A stretch of 42,161 nt of DNA, taken from positions 1-42,161 of the forward strand of contig JAMBEQ010000252.1 in the NCBI GenBank assembly GCA_024506175.1, given 5' to 3'. Below, piece after piece: positions 8,560-17,068 of this stretch; the stretch's first letter is position 1; each line of letters starts with the position of its first letter. The notes beneath the pieces were generated by a model. That model had not been told where the DNA came from. It was given only the letters and a program-made list of their open reading frames with translations, and searched no databases. This DNA comes from Methylocystis sp. GTDB taxonomy: Bacteria; Pseudomonadota; Alphaproteobacteria; Rhizobiales; Beijerinckiaceae. A program made the position numbers and the translations under genes.

Positions 8560-9372
8560 ATGTGCTGGAGCGGGGAAGCTTCGACGGTATTGGCGGCGAC
8601 GGGCATCGCCGGCGCGGCCTATTCCGCGCTCAAAAAGGACCCTGAACCGCTCGCGCTTTGGGTGTGCCTCCTCTATTTCGCGAGCATGGAGTCGCTGCAG
8701 GCGGTCGCCTATTCGGTGCTCAACCAATGCGACTCGCCATTAAATCAGATGATGACCCTGTTCGGTTATCTACATATTACGTTCCAGCCGTTCTTCATCA
8801 ATGCGGTGGCGCTCTACTTCATGCCGAAGGACAGCGCCAAGATCATCGCGCCCTGGGCCTATTTTGGCTGTTTCGTCGTCGCCATCTCCATGCTGATCCA
8901 GCTTTATCCCTTCGACTGGGCCGGGCATTGCGCGACGGGCCGGCCGCTCTGCGGCGATGTGCTGTGCACTGTGAGGGGCGAATGGCATATCGCCTGGCTG
9001 CTCCCAACCAATGGCATTGGCAACAGCCTTGCCGACAACGCCACTCTCGGGCGCGGCTTCGTCGGCTATCCGCTGATGGCCTTCTTCATTCCGTCCCTCT
9101 ACGGCAGCTGGCGCTTCATCCTCTTTTCCTGGGTCGCCGGACCGTGGCTCGCGAGTCTGACGACGAGCAACATCAACGAATGGCCGGCGGTCTGGTGCCT
9201 GTTCTCGATCGGCCTGGTGCTCGCCATCATCAAGACGCCGCTCCGCTACCACCTGCATGTCGGCGATCCCTGGTGGATGATGCTCTCGAAATGGCGCAAG
9301 CGCCGCAAGGCGGCGCGGACGGCGGCCGTGGCGGCTGCTGCGCCGACCCTGGTGAAGGAGCCGGCGGAGTAA
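8560..9372 (+). CDS. Multi-pass membrane protein resembling DUF5765
   Basis: A 270-residue integral membrane protein with about seven predicted helices, beginning MCWSGEASTVLAATG, a start I associate with DUF5765 proteins. Several Cys and Trp residues sit in the loops (GHCATGRPLCGDVLC, about residues 126-140), and the cytoplasmic tail after MLSKWRKRRKAAR is basic and then Ala-rich. The function is unknown. An AAAGGA ribosome site precedes the ATG. It ends 5 bp from the convergent pxpC stop. Confidence 0.75.
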   Translation: MCWSGEASTVLAATGIAGAAYSALKKDPEPLALWVCLLYFASMESLQAVAYSVLNQCDSPLNQMMTLFGYLHITFQPFFINAVALYFMPKDSAKIIAPWAYFGCFVVAISMLIQLYPFDWAGHCATGRPLCGDVLCTVRGEWHIAWLLPTNGIGNSLADNATLGRGFVGYPLMAFFIPSLYGSWRFILFSWVAGPWLASLTTSNINEWPAVWCLFSIGLVLAIIKTPLRYHLHVGDPWWMMLSKWRKRRKAARTAAVAAAAPTLVKEPAE

Positions 9373-9377
9373 GGGGG

Positions 9378-10376
9378 TCAGTCCCTCCCGCTGACCACGC
9401 CGCTGATCAAATTCGCGGCAAGCAATTTCTCGGTCGACATCTCGGCGGCGAGGGGCGTAAGCGACGCTCCCGCCGCCATTTTGCTTTTCAGCGCGACGCG
9501 CGCCGCCACGGCCTCCTCCCGATCGACCTTGCGAAACCGGACCGTCTCGCCAGTCCGCAATTGGGCGAAGCGGCCGAGATCGGCGCCGATCACCGTGGCG
9601 ATCTTTGGGTAGCCGCCAGTCGGCTGACGATCCGCCATCAGCACAAAGGGGGCGCCGGAGCCCGGAACCTGTATCGCGCCCATGACGGCGCCGTCTGAGA
9701 CGATGTCATGGCCCCGCGAATGAGCAAGGCGCGGGCCTTCCAGCGCATAGGCCATGCGGTCGCTGCGCGCGCCGACGCGCCACTCGCAGGAGAGGAAAGC
9801 CTCAAGGGACTCCGGCGGGAAATAATCATCCTGCGGCCCGAGCATGACCCGGATCGGCGCGGCGTCCGGCGCGAGCCAGGGCTCCTCGATCGCACAAGGG
9901 CCGTGCGGCGCGGGCGCGAGGTCGAGGAGCGGCAACGCGTCGCCGGCCGCGAGGGGCTTCGGGCCAAGGCCGGAGCGGGCGTGGGTGGATAGCGATCCGA
10001 GCGCCAAGGGCAGGTCGAAGCGCGCGCCGATGGCGGCATAGCACCACGCCCCCGACGCGCCCGCGCGGATTGTCAGCCGCGCGCCCGGCGCGAGCGGAAA
10101 GAAGCAGCCGGGCGGCAGCTTCGCGTCGTCCAGCCGAATGTCGAAGGCGCCGCCGGCCACGGCGACGGCGAGCGTCGCGCCTTCCGCCTCGAAGGTGCAG
10201 CCCCCCAGTGACGCCTCGATCGCCGCCGCGGAGCCGACCGCGCGCGTCGCGGCGGCGAAAGCCGCTTCATCCATCGGACCCGCCCGCGTGACGCCGTAGC
10301 GAGAATAGCCAAAGCGCCCCGCGTCCTGAATGGTGACGCCCGGCCCGGCGGCGCGGATGTATAGTCGCGCCCTCAA
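9378..10376 (-). CDS. pxpC: 5-oxoprolinase subunit C (biotin-dependent carboxyltransferase-like, KipA/AHS2)
   Basis: Part of the PxpABC complex that opens 5-oxoproline (pyroglutamate) to glutamate with ATP. The 332-residue protein shows the AHS2 start RAAGPGVTIQDAGRFGYSRY, then GVTRAGPMDE, VAVAGGAFDIRL, the central GLGPKPLAAGD segment, and RVMLGPQDDYFP followed by SDRMAYALEGP and DRQPTGGYPKIATVI, which are all family hallmarks. The start is taken as TTG at 10376, overlapping the pxpB stop by 4 nt (TTGA). The frame is open far upstream inside pxpB, but that part has no family resemblance. Last gene of pxpA-pxpB-pxpC. Confidence 0.9.
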   Translation of the reverse strand: MRARLYIRAAGPGVTIQDAGRFGYSRYGVTRAGPMDEAAFAAATRAVGSAAAIEASLGGCTFEAEGATLAVAVAGGAFDIRLDDAKLPPGCFFPLAPGARLTIRAGASGAWCYAAIGARFDLPLALGSLSTHARSGLGPKPLAAGDALPLLDLAPAPHGPCAIEEPWLAPDAAPIRVMLGPQDDYFPPESLEAFLSCEWRVGARSDRMAYALEGPRLAHSRGHDIVSDGAVMGAIQVPGSGAPFVLMADRQPTGGYPKIATVIGADLGRFAQLRTGETVRFRKVDREEAVAARVALKSKMAAGASLTPLAAEMSTEKLLAANLISGVVSGRD

Positions 10377-11149
10377 GCCGCCGTCTCGCGGCGCGCAACG
10401 ATCTCGCCTTGCGCCGCCCGCGCGTCGAGAGAAGCGAAAGTCATGGCGCCTATGGGCTCGAAGCGTAACGCCTCGCCCGGCGCGACGAGGAAGGGCGGGT
10501 CGCGCCTGAGCGAAAACAGCCGCTCCGGCGTGCGGCCGATGACATACCAGCCGGTCGGCATGGGGTTGGTCGCGATGAGGGAGAGGCCGCCGCCGATCAG
10601 CACGGCGCCCTCGGGAGTCGGCCCGCGCGGGGCCAGACGGCGCGTGATCGCAAGCGTTTCTGGCAGGCCGCCGAGATAGCACCAGCCGGGGGCGAAGCCG
10701 TACATATAGGCGCGGTAGCCGGCGGCGGCGTGTTCTTCGGCAAGGGACGTCGGGGGGAGGCCGAGGAGCGACGCCGCCTCGATAATGTCTTCGGCAATAG
10801 CCGGATCGTAGCAGCAGGGGATGATCCACGCAGCGCCGTCATCGCGAGCGGAGCGAAGCGATCCAGGGGCGTCGTTGTCGTTCTGTGTTGCCTCGTCGCG
10901 GTCGCTCCCCGCAATGACGGCGTTGATCCAGTCGATGAGCGCGTCGCGCGAGACCTCGAGCGGCTCGTAATGCACGAGCAGGGAGCGGTATGTCGGCGTC
11001 GTCTCCTTCACGCCTTGCGGGCGCTCTCGCAGAAATGCCTTATCGAGCGCAAGGACGCTGGCGTTGAGCTCGGCGTCGACCACGTCCCCGAACTCCACGA
11101 CCAGCGCCGCTTCGCCCTGATCGAGAAAGCGCGGCCGGTCATAGCGCAT
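10373..11149 (-). CDS. pxpB: 5-oxoprolinase subunit B (KipI/AHS1) with an in-frame repeat insertion
   Basis: AHS1 domain partner of PxpC. Recognised by FLDQGEAALVVEFGD at the start, YRSLLVHYEPLEVS, then IIPCCYDP, YRAYMYGFAPGWCYLGGLP, TRRLAPRGPTPEGAV and NPMPTGWYVIGRTP. At 258 residues it is longer than the usual 220-240. The surplus is a stretch of about 28 residues around positions 77-105 (GSDRDEATQNDNDAPGS, then RSARDDG), encoded by a palindromic repeat at 10836-10920. The insertion falls in the linker between the N-terminal lobe and the conserved IIPCCYD strand and keeps the frame, so the protein may still fold. The ATG follows the pxpA stop with one base between. Confidence 0.92.
   Translation of the reverse strand: MRYDRPRFLDQGEAALVVEFGDVVDAELNASVLALDKAFLRERPQGVKETTPTYRSLLVHYEPLEVSRDALIDWINAVIAGSDRDEATQNDNDAPGSLRSARDDGAAWIIPCCYDPAIAEDIIEAASLLGLPPTSLAEEHAAAGYRAYMYGFAPGWCYLGGLPETLAITRRLAPRGPTPEGAVLIGGGLSLIATNPMPTGWYVIGRTPERLFSLRRDPPFLVAPGEALRFEPIGAMTFASLDARAAQGEIVARRETAA
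10836..10920. repeat. Palindromic dispersed repeat located inside pxpB
   Basis: The two ends are imperfect inverted copies: CCGTCATCGCGAGCGGAGCG at 10836-10855, and the reverse complement of 10898-10920, which reads CCGTCATTGCGGGGAGCGAC and on. The middle contains GAAGCGATCCAGG. This composition (GTCAT-GCGAG-GAGCGAAGC-ATCC) is that of small palindromic repeats I know from intergenic regions of Rhizobiales genomes. Here it is translated as part of PxpB. Only one copy is seen in this window, so its dispersed nature is inferred from resemblance. Confidence 0.75.
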
Positions 11150-11150
11150 G

Positions 11151-11927
11151 TTAGCCCTCGACGAAGGGGCGCAGACGGTAGCCGTCTTGCGCGAGCGCGG
11201 CGCGAAGCCCTTGCGCTATTTCCACGGCATGGGCAGTGTCGCCATGCACGCATATGGAGTCGATCGGCGTGGGCAGGCGCTTGCCCGAGATCGTGACAAG
11301 CGCGCCCTCTTCCAGCATCTCGCGCATGCGGGCGATCGCGGCCTTGCAATCGGTTATAACTGCGCCCGGCTCTCTGCGTGGCTGAAGCCTCGCGTCGTCG
11401 AGATAGGCGCGGTCGGCGAAAATCTCATGCGCCACGTTAAGCCCCGCCCGCACGCCGGCGCGGGTCTGCTCGGAGAGGGCGATGCCCAGAAGCGTGAGAG
11501 TGGGATCGACCGCGTGCGTCGCTCGCGCCAAGGCGTCGGCCACGCCGGCGTCCTTCTCGGCGATATTCGCCAGCGCGCCATGCGCCTTCACATAAGCGAT
11601 GCGGTGGCCCGCATAGGCGGCGAGGGCCTGGGCCGCGCCGAGCTGATAGGCGACCGCATGTTCGATCTCCTTCGGCGTCATCGCGATCTCGCGGCGCCCG
11701 AAGCCGGCGAGATCCGGGAAGCTAACATGCGCGCCGACGGCGACGCCCTTTTCTCGGGCGAGCGCGAAGGTCTTTGCCATGATGTCAGGATCGCCCGCGT
11801 GAAACCCACAGGCGACGTTGGCGCTCGTCACGACGTCGAGCATGGCGGGATCGTCGCCCATCTGCCACGGGCCGAAGCCTTCGCCGAGATCGGCGTTGAG
11901 ATCGATGGTTTTTTCGGCTTCGGTCAT
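11151..11927 (-). CDS. pxpA: 5-oxoprolinase subunit A (LamB/YcsF family)
   Basis: Catalytic-side subunit of the ATP-dependent 5-oxoprolinase. The 258 residues follow the family closely: IDLNADLGEGFGPW (8-21), SANVACGFHAGDP, GVAVGAHVSFPDLAGFGRR, YVKAHGALANI, EIFADRAYLDDARLQPR and DSICVHGDT. First gene of the minus-strand pxpA-pxpB-pxpC run; it is separated from pxpB by one base. The 221-bp region upstream, shared with the divergent xdhC-like gene, should hold the promoter. Confidence 0.95.
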   Translation of the reverse strand: MTEAEKTIDLNADLGEGFGPWQMGDDPAMLDVVTSANVACGFHAGDPDIMAKTFALAREKGVAVGAHVSFPDLAGFGRREIAMTPKEIEHAVAYQLGAAQALAAYAGHRIAYVKAHGALANIAEKDAGVADALARATHAVDPTLTLLGIALSEQTRAGVRAGLNVAHEIFADRAYLDDARLQPRREPGAVITDCKAAIARMREMLEEGALVTISGKRLPTPIDSICVHGDTAHAVEIAQGLRAALAQDGYRLRPFVEG

Positions 11928-12148
11928 GCTGTCCGTAACGATTCCTCCCTAAATGATAGCGCCGCGCATCAAGACAGTTAGCATAGAGGACGTCATCGGC
12001 ATCGGCATTCTCGCCAAGCATCTCATCACCTACGCCCGCAGGGCCTGCGCAGGGAGGCTCGACGCCTCCAATTATTCGGCGAGGCTACGATAAGGCGCCT
12101 GCTATAATGACGCCGTGTGACGAGGCCGTTTGAGACCAAGCGACGTGC

Positions 12149-13180
12149 GTGGATGAGATGACTCTTGCTGCTCCCCTGGACGATCCCGGGATTTTGCGCC
12201 AGGCCGAGATTTGGCGACGCGCCGGGAGGGGCGTCGCCCTCGCGACCGTGGTCGAAACCTTCGGCTCGGCGCCTCGTCCTGTCGGCTCGCATCTTGTCGT
12301 GGATGAAGCGGGCGTCTTTTTTGGCTCGGTTTCGGCCGGTTGCGTCGAGGGTGAGGTCATAATGGCGGCTCACGACGCTATCGCCGCCGGCGCGCCGCGC
12401 TTTCTGGAATTCGGGGGCGCCGATGACGCCGTCTGGCGCCCCGGCCTTTCCTGCGGCGGTCGTATCGCGATCCTTGTCGAAAGGATCGATGCGACGCGTC
12501 TGGCGGTGCTTTCCGAAGTCAACGCGGCAATCGTCGCGCGCCGTCCCTGCGCCACGATCACGCCGCTCGGCGGCGGCGCGACCCGGCTGGTGCGCGCGGA
12601 TGAGTTGGCCCTGGAAGGGCGGAGCCGGATCATCTTGCTCGAAGGGCGGCGGTCTTTCGTCAATTGCTATCAACCGGGGCCGCGCCTTCTCGTCGTCGGC
12701 GCGGCGCATGTCGCGCAGGCCCTCGCGCCTATGGCGACGCTCGGCGGTTTCGATGTGACCATCATCGACCCGCGGGAGGCTTATGCCTTGGCTGAGCGTT
12801 TTCCGCAGGCGCGGCTCGATACGCGGTGGCCCGACGAGGCGCTGCCCGCAATTGGGCTCGACGCAACGACTGCGGTCGCCGTTCTTACCCATGATCCAAA
12901 GATCGATGATCTCGCCCTGCGCCTCGCGCTCGCCTCCGATTGCTTCTACGTCGGCGCTTTGGGGTCGCACGCGACCAACGCGCGGCGCGTGGAGCGGCTG
13001 AAGGCCCTGGGCGTCGGTCCCCTCGCGCTGGAGCGCTTGCGCGCGCCGATCGGTCTCGACATCGCCGCCGTGAGTCCGGCGGAAATCGCTGCATCGATCC
13101 TCGCGGAACTTATCCTCGCGCGTCGCCAGAAGCCCTTGCGACGGCAATCACTTGCTTCTGTCGCAAATTGCGACGCATGA
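12149..13180 (+). CDS. XdhC/CoxF family molybdenum hydroxylase maturation protein
   Basis: XdhC proteins bind molybdenum cofactor and help sulfurate and insert it into xanthine dehydrogenase-type enzymes. The 343-residue protein has the N-terminal XdhC/CoxI domain (SAPRPVGSHLVV, FGSVSAGCVEGEV, LSCGGRI) and the C-terminal Rossmann domain (LLVVGAAHVAQALAPMA, VTIIDPREAY, LTHDPKIDD, YVGALGSHATNARR, APIGLDIAAVSPAEIAASI). The start is GTG 12149 or ATG 12158. It overlaps the MocA-like gene by 4 nt (ATGA) and faces the molybdenum hydroxylase subunits it probably serves. Confidence 0.9.
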   Translation: MDEMTLAAPLDDPGILRQAEIWRRAGRGVALATVVETFGSAPRPVGSHLVVDEAGVFFGSVSAGCVEGEVIMAAHDAIAAGAPRFLEFGGADDAVWRPGLSCGGRIAILVERIDATRLAVLSEVNAAIVARRPCATITPLGGGATRLVRADELALEGRSRIILLEGRRSFVNCYQPGPRLLVVGAAHVAQALAPMATLGGFDVTIIDPREAYALAERFPQARLDTRWPDEALPAIGLDATTAVAVLTHDPKIDDLALRLALASDCFYVGALGSHATNARRVERLKALGVGPLALERLRAPIGLDIAAVSPAEIAASILAELILARRQKPLRRQSLASVANCDA

Positions 13181-13776
13181 GCGACGCGCGGAAGATCGCA
13201 GCGATTGTTCTGGCGGCTGGGCGGGGCGCGCGTTTCGGCGGGAAGGAGAACAAGCTGCTCGCCCAGCTGGAGGGGGAGCCGATAGTGCGACGCGTCGTTC
13301 GCACGGCGCTGAACTCGCGCGCGAGCTGCGTCATCGTTGTAACGGGTCATGAGCGTGAGGAGATCGAAGCGGCGCTCGCCGATCTCGACGCTGCCTACGC
13401 CCACAACCCGGATTTCGCGAGCGGCCTCGCTTCGTCGCTGCGCGTCGGATTGGCTGCGGCCGCAGACGACGACGGCGCGCTGATCCTTCTCGGCGATATG
13501 CCCGGCGTCGAGCCGACGATCCTTGATGCGCTTATCGCGGCCTTCGAACAAGCGCCGGACTGCGCCGCTATTGTCCCGGTCTGTCGCGGCCAGCGCGGCA
13601 ATCCGGTTTTGCTGTCACGCGCCATCTTCCCGCGCCTTGCGGCGCTGCGAGGCGATGAGGGCGCGCGGGGGATTCTGCGGTCGATAGAGGGGGTCATCGA
13701 GCTTCCGCTCGATGATGCGCGCATGTTGGCGGATGTGGATACGCCCGCCGACCTCGCGCAATTCAAGCGAAGCTGA
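13177..13776 (+). CDS. MocA/MobA-like molybdenum cofactor nucleotidyltransferase
   Basis: Likely attaches CMP (or GMP) to molybdopterin to form the dinucleotide cofactor used by hydroxylases. The 199-residue GT-A-like fold has the nucleotide-binding start IVLAAGRGARFGGKENKLLA (about 9-28), the metal-binding LLGDMPGVEP, and CRGQRGNPVLLSR with DVDTPADLA at the end. The ATG at 13177 overlaps the XdhC stop. Its last 14 bp overlap the convergent molybdopterin subunit gene. CTP preference is inferred from pairing with an xanthine dehydrogenase-family enzyme, since these use the cytosine dinucleotide. Confidence 0.88.
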   Translation: MSDARKIAAIVLAAGRGARFGGKENKLLAQLEGEPIVRRVVRTALNSRASCVIVVTGHEREEIEAALADLDAAYAHNPDFASGLASSLRVGLAAAADDDGALILLGDMPGVEPTILDALIAAFEQAPDCAAIVPVCRGQRGNPVLLSRAIFPRLAALRGDEGARGILRSIEGVIELPLDDARMLADVDTPADLAQFKRS

Positions 13777-15943
13777 TGTTCGCATCTTTCAGCGGGATGG
13801 AACGGATGCGCTTGCCCGTCGCCGCAAAATAGGCGTTGAGAACCGCAGGAGCCGCCACGCAGATCGTCGGCTCTCCCACGCCGCCCCAGAAGCCGCCGCT
13901 CGGCATGGTGATGCATTCGACCTTCGGCATATCCTTGAGGCGCATCGAATCGTAGCTATCGAAATTCATCTGCTCCACGCGGCCGTCCTTCATCGTGATT
14001 GCGCCAAAGAAAAGCGCTGACAGGCCGTAGACAAAAGAGCCCGCGACCTGCCGTTCGATCTGCGCGGGGTTGACGGCGTAGCCTGGGTCTGTTGCGGCTA
14101 CCAAGCGAACGATCTTGATCTTATCTGCGGACGGGACCGAGATTTCGGCCGCGGCGGCGACATAGCTGCCATAACCCATGAAGGCGGCGACGCCACGATG
14201 CACGCCGTCGAGCGCTGGGCTATTCCAGCCGATGCGCTCGGCCACGGCATCGAGCACCGCCGAGTGCTTCGGACGCTTCGCCATCAGCTTTCGGCGAAAG
14301 GCCACGGGGTCCTCCCCAGCCGCATGCGCGAGCTCGTCCATGAAACATTCGAGATAGATGGCGTTCTGATTGATGTTGACGCCGCGCCACCAGCCCGGCG
14401 GCACAGGCGGATTGCGCATGGCGTGCTCGACGAGAAGATTGGGGACGTCGTAGCCGATCTGCGCCTCGCCGTTCGACACCAGCCCCTGAAACACCGCCGG
14501 ATCGACGCCGTTTTTCACCGCCTGCGGCCGCACGCTGGAGAGGATCGACTGGCCCGAGATGCGCATGTGCAAAGCGGTGAGCTTGTTGTCGGCGTCGAAG
14601 GCGCCGGTGAGCTTGCACTGCGTTACGGGATGATATTTCCCCTGCGTCATATCCTCTTCGCGCGCCCACAGAAGCTTCACCGGCGTCCCGGGGAGCGCTT
14701 TGGCGATCAACACCGCCTGCGTCACATAATCGGTAAAGCCCTTGCGCCCGAAGCCGCCGCCGAGCATGACCTTGTGGACGTCGCACTTCTCCAGCGGCAG
14801 GCCCGAGGCTTCGGCGACGGCCGCCAACGCCGCCTCGCCGTTCTGCGTGCCTGTCCAGACCTCGCATCTCTCGGGCGTATAGAGCGCGGTCGCGTTCAAA
14901 GGCTCCATCGCCGCCTGGTTCTGATGCGGGTAGCTATAGACGGCCTCGACGGTCTTCGGCGCCTTTGCGATCGTCGCGCGCGCGGCGCCGATTTCGTCGC
15001 CCGTGACGGCAGGCTGCGAGTCGTTCAAGCCTTCGGCGAGCCATTTCGCCGTCTCGGCGCTGGAGGCCTTGGCGTTCGGGCCTTCGTCCCAGACGATGGG
15101 CAGAGCGTCGAGAGCCGTCTTCGCGCGCCACCAAGTGTCAGCGACAACGGCCACTGCGTCGTCCCCGACGCGCACGACCTTTTTCACGCCCTTGAAATTG
15201 GCGATCTTGCTCTCGTCGTAGCTCTGGAGCTTGCCGTCGAACACGGGGCAGGCCTTGATCGCGGCGTTGAACATGCCGGGCAAGGTCACGTCGACGCCGT
15301 AGATCATCTTCCCGGTCGTTTTGTCGATCGTATCGAGGCGCTTCACGCCTTTGCCGGCAATTTTCCAATCGCGAGGGTCTTTCAAAACGACGTGGGTCGG
15401 CGGCGTGCGTTTGGCCGCTACGTCGGCCACCTTGCCATAGGTCGTCGAGCGGCCCGAGGCGGGATGAGAGATGACGCCCTTCTCAGCGCGGCACTCGGCT
15501 GCGGGAACCTTCCACTCGTTCGCCGCCGCCTCTATCAGCATTTGTCGCGCCGCGGCGCCGCCCTTGCGCACATAATCCTGCGAGCCGCGAATGCTGCGGC
15601 TGCCGCCCGTAGCATATTCCCCCCAGACGCGATGGCGCGCGGCGTTTTCAGCCGGTGTCGGATATTCGGTCGTCACCCTGGCCCAGTCGCAATCGAGCTC
15701 CTCGGCGACAAGCTGCGCAAGGCCTGTCAGCGCGCCCTGGCCCATCTCCGAGCGGGCGATGCGGATCACGACCGTTTCGTCAGGTTTGACCACGACCCAG
15801 GCGTTTACCTCGGGCGCCGCCAGAGGCTCGCCGCTGGCGGGCTCTGCATCGAAGGGGATGTCGAAACCCAGCGCCAGCCCGCCGCCGAGCGAGGCGGCGC
15901 CGATGATGAAGCCGCGCCGGCCGAGGTCGATGCTGTTGCTCAT
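13763..15943 (-). CDS. Molybdopterin-binding subunit of an isoquinoline 1-oxidoreductase-like dehydrogenase, Tat-exported
   Basis: Large catalytic subunit of a xanthine oxidase-family enzyme. The 726 residues begin with a twin-arginine signal (LGRRGFIIGAASLGGG, about 8-23), as in IorB-like aldehyde or N-heterocycle dehydrogenases of the periplasmic side. Family landmarks are ARSEMGQGALTGLAQLVAEE, GGSRSIRGSQDYVRKGGA, VMLGGGFGRKGFTDY, WWRGVNINQNA and the active-site Glu in GGVGEPTI (Glu691). It is preceded by its 2Fe-2S subunit, with 12 bp between. No FAD subunit is present, so electrons probably go to a cytochrome or other acceptor encoded elsewhere. The substrate cannot be read from sequence. 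Confidence 0.9.
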   Translation of the reverse strand: MSNSIDLGRRGFIIGAASLGGGLALGFDIPFDAEPASGEPLAAPEVNAWVVVKPDETVVIRIARSEMGQGALTGLAQLVAEELDCDWARVTTEYPTPAENAARHRVWGEYATGGSRSIRGSQDYVRKGGAAARQMLIEAAANEWKVPAAECRAEKGVISHPASGRSTTYGKVADVAAKRTPPTHVVLKDPRDWKIAGKGVKRLDTIDKTTGKMIYGVDVTLPGMFNAAIKACPVFDGKLQSYDESKIANFKGVKKVVRVGDDAVAVVADTWWRAKTALDALPIVWDEGPNAKASSAETAKWLAEGLNDSQPAVTGDEIGAARATIAKAPKTVEAVYSYPHQNQAAMEPLNATALYTPERCEVWTGTQNGEAALAAVAEASGLPLEKCDVHKVMLGGGFGRKGFTDYVTQAVLIAKALPGTPVKLLWAREEDMTQGKYHPVTQCKLTGAFDADNKLTALHMRISGQSILSSVRPQAVKNGVDPAVFQGLVSNGEAQIGYDVPNLLVEHAMRNPPVPPGWWRGVNINQNAIYLECFMDELAHAAGEDPVAFRRKLMAKRPKHSAVLDAVAERIGWNSPALDGVHRGVAAFMGYGSYVAAAAEISVPSADKIKIVRLVAATDPGYAVNPAQIERQVAGSFVYGLSALFFGAITMKDGRVEQMNFDSYDSMRLKDMPKVECITMPSGGFWGGVGEPTICVAAPAVLNAYFAATGKRIRSIPLKDANISFA

Positions 15944-15955
15944 ATCGGTCGTCCC

Positions 15956-16405
15956 TTAGGCCTTGGCGGCGGCGTGAATGGCCTCGCGCACCTGCTGGAA
16001 GGTTCCGCAGCGGCAGATGTTGTCGATCGCGGCGTCGATTTCCTCGTCGGTCGGCTGCGGCTTCTCAGCCAACAGCGCCGCCACGGCCATGATCATGCCG
16101 CTCTGGCAATAGCCGCATTGCGGCACGTCGAAATCGATCCAGGCCTGCTGCACGCGATGCAATGCGCCCTTCTGAGCGAGGCCCTCGATCGTCGTGATCG
16201 TCCTGCCGGCGGCGTCGCCTACTGTCGCAGTGCAAGAACGGACGGCTTGCCCGTCGATATGGACCGTGCAAGCGCCGCATTCCCCGATGCCGCAACCGTA
16301 TTTCGTCCCGGTGAGCCCCGCGTTCTCGCGCAATGCCCAGAGGAGCGGCGTATCGGGCTCGACATCGAGGTCCATTTTCGCGCCGTTGACGAAAAGAACC
16401 GTCAT
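15956..16405 (-). CDS. 2Fe-2S subunit of the molybdenum hydroxylase (IorA-like)
   Basis: Electron-transfer subunit. The 149 residues carry a plant-type [2Fe-2S] site (Cys38, Cys43, Cys46, Cys58 in [15 protein letters not shown] and SCTA) and the second helical [2Fe-2S] site (Cys97, Cys100, Cys131, Cys133 in QCGYCQSGM and NICRCGTF). It has no signal peptide; export with the Tat-bearing large subunit as a folded complex is the family norm. A GGGAGAGGAAG ribosome site precedes the ATG. First gene of the two-gene minus-strand operon. Confidence 0.93.
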   Translation of the reverse strand: MTVLFVNGAKMDLDVEPDTPLLWALRENAGLTGTKYGCGIGECGACTVHIDGQAVRSCTATVGDAAGRTITTIEGLAQKGALHRVQQAWIDFDVPQCGYCQSGMIMAVAALLAEKPQPTDEEIDAAIDNICRCGTFQQVREAIHAAAKA

Positions 16406-16671
16406 TCGCTTCCTCTCCCGCCGTTCATTCTGCTTACCGAATCCTACCAGAGGCGGGAGGCTCCTCCAAGCTGCTCCCCGGGGTTGCGCGCTCGTTCAGG
16501 CCGGTCGATCGACACTGCAAAGACGAGCTTTTTCGCGTTGCGGGACGGAAAAAGACGCTCGATAAGCAATGAATGCAAGGGCGCGATTGCGAATCACCCT
16601 GTAAATCGTTAGCAATTTGAAGCGCGGGCGCGCAATCAACCGGCGGCCAAACGCGACGAGGAGAAAATCTT

Positions 16672-17061
16672 ATGGCCAAGGCAAAAACCACGAGAGCTGC
16701 TGCGACCGCCAAGGTCAGCGGCAGGGAGGCGCCTGTCATTCGTCCGGTCAAGGAAACCATGACGAAAGCGGCGCTGATCAATTACATCGCGGAGCAGAAC
16801 GAATTGCCGCGCAAGACGGCGGCGGCGGTCTACGCCACGCTGGAAGGCGTGTTTATGGGCTCTATCCACCCCAAAGGCGTCGGCGAATTTACCCTGCCGG
16901 GCCTGCTGAAAGTGACGCTGCGCAAGGTGCCGGCGCGCAAGGCCGGCACGCTCGTGCGCAATCCCGCCACCGGCGAGATGGTAAAGGCTGCGGCCAAGCC
17001 CGCAAGCGTTCGCGTGAAAATCCGTGCGCTCTCGAAGCTGAAATCGGCGGCTTCCAAGTGA
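16672..17061 (+). CDS. HU-family DNA-binding protein with basic extensions
   Basis: A 129-residue nucleoid protein. The HU/IHF core runs from about residue 27 to 107 and contains MTKAALINYIAEQNELPRK, the beta-arm lead FTLPGLLKVTLRK, and the DNA-contact segment RNPATGEMVKAAAKPASVRV. It differs from classical 90-residue HU by an N-terminal Ala/Lys-rich tail of about 25 residues and a Lys-rich C-terminus. GAGGAG before the ATG is an excellent ribosome site. It is followed by two stem-loops and then the hydrogenase operon. It may be a paralogue rather than the housekeeping HU. Confidence 0.88.
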   Translation: MAKAKTTRAAATAKVSGREAPVIRPVKETMTKAALINYIAEQNELPRKTAAAVYATLEGVFMGSIHPKGVGEFTLPGLLKVTLRKVPARKAGTLVRNPATGEMVKAAAKPASVRVKIRALSKLKSAASK

Positions 17062-17068
17062 AGAGACA

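Noticed and set aside
8658-9698. A 346-codon plus-strand frame overlapping the DUF5765-like gene and pxpC
   Set aside because: Arg/Ala-rich shadow; the other frame encodes clear membrane helices, and pxpC is well supported.
10377-10829. N-terminal extension of the pxpC frame into pxpB
   Set aside because: The upstream part is Arg/Pro-rich and unlike the AHS2 family; a TTG start overlapping the pxpB stop gives the usual length.
11953-12093. A 46-codon plus-strand frame between pxpA and the XdhC gene
   Set aside because: No ribosome site precedes the ATG and the product has no recognisable feature; this is better read as the divergent promoter region.
12026-13147. A 373-codon minus-strand frame opposite the XdhC gene
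   Set aside because: XdhC motifs on the plus strand are clear; the antisense product is charged low-complexity sequence.
14198-16612. An 804-codon plus-strand frame opposite both molybdenum hydroxylase subunits
   Set aside because: The minus strand here has two well-recognised families with Fe-S and molybdopterin motifs. The antisense frame is His/Arg/Ala-rich low-complexity sequence without domains, as expected from strong GC3 bias.
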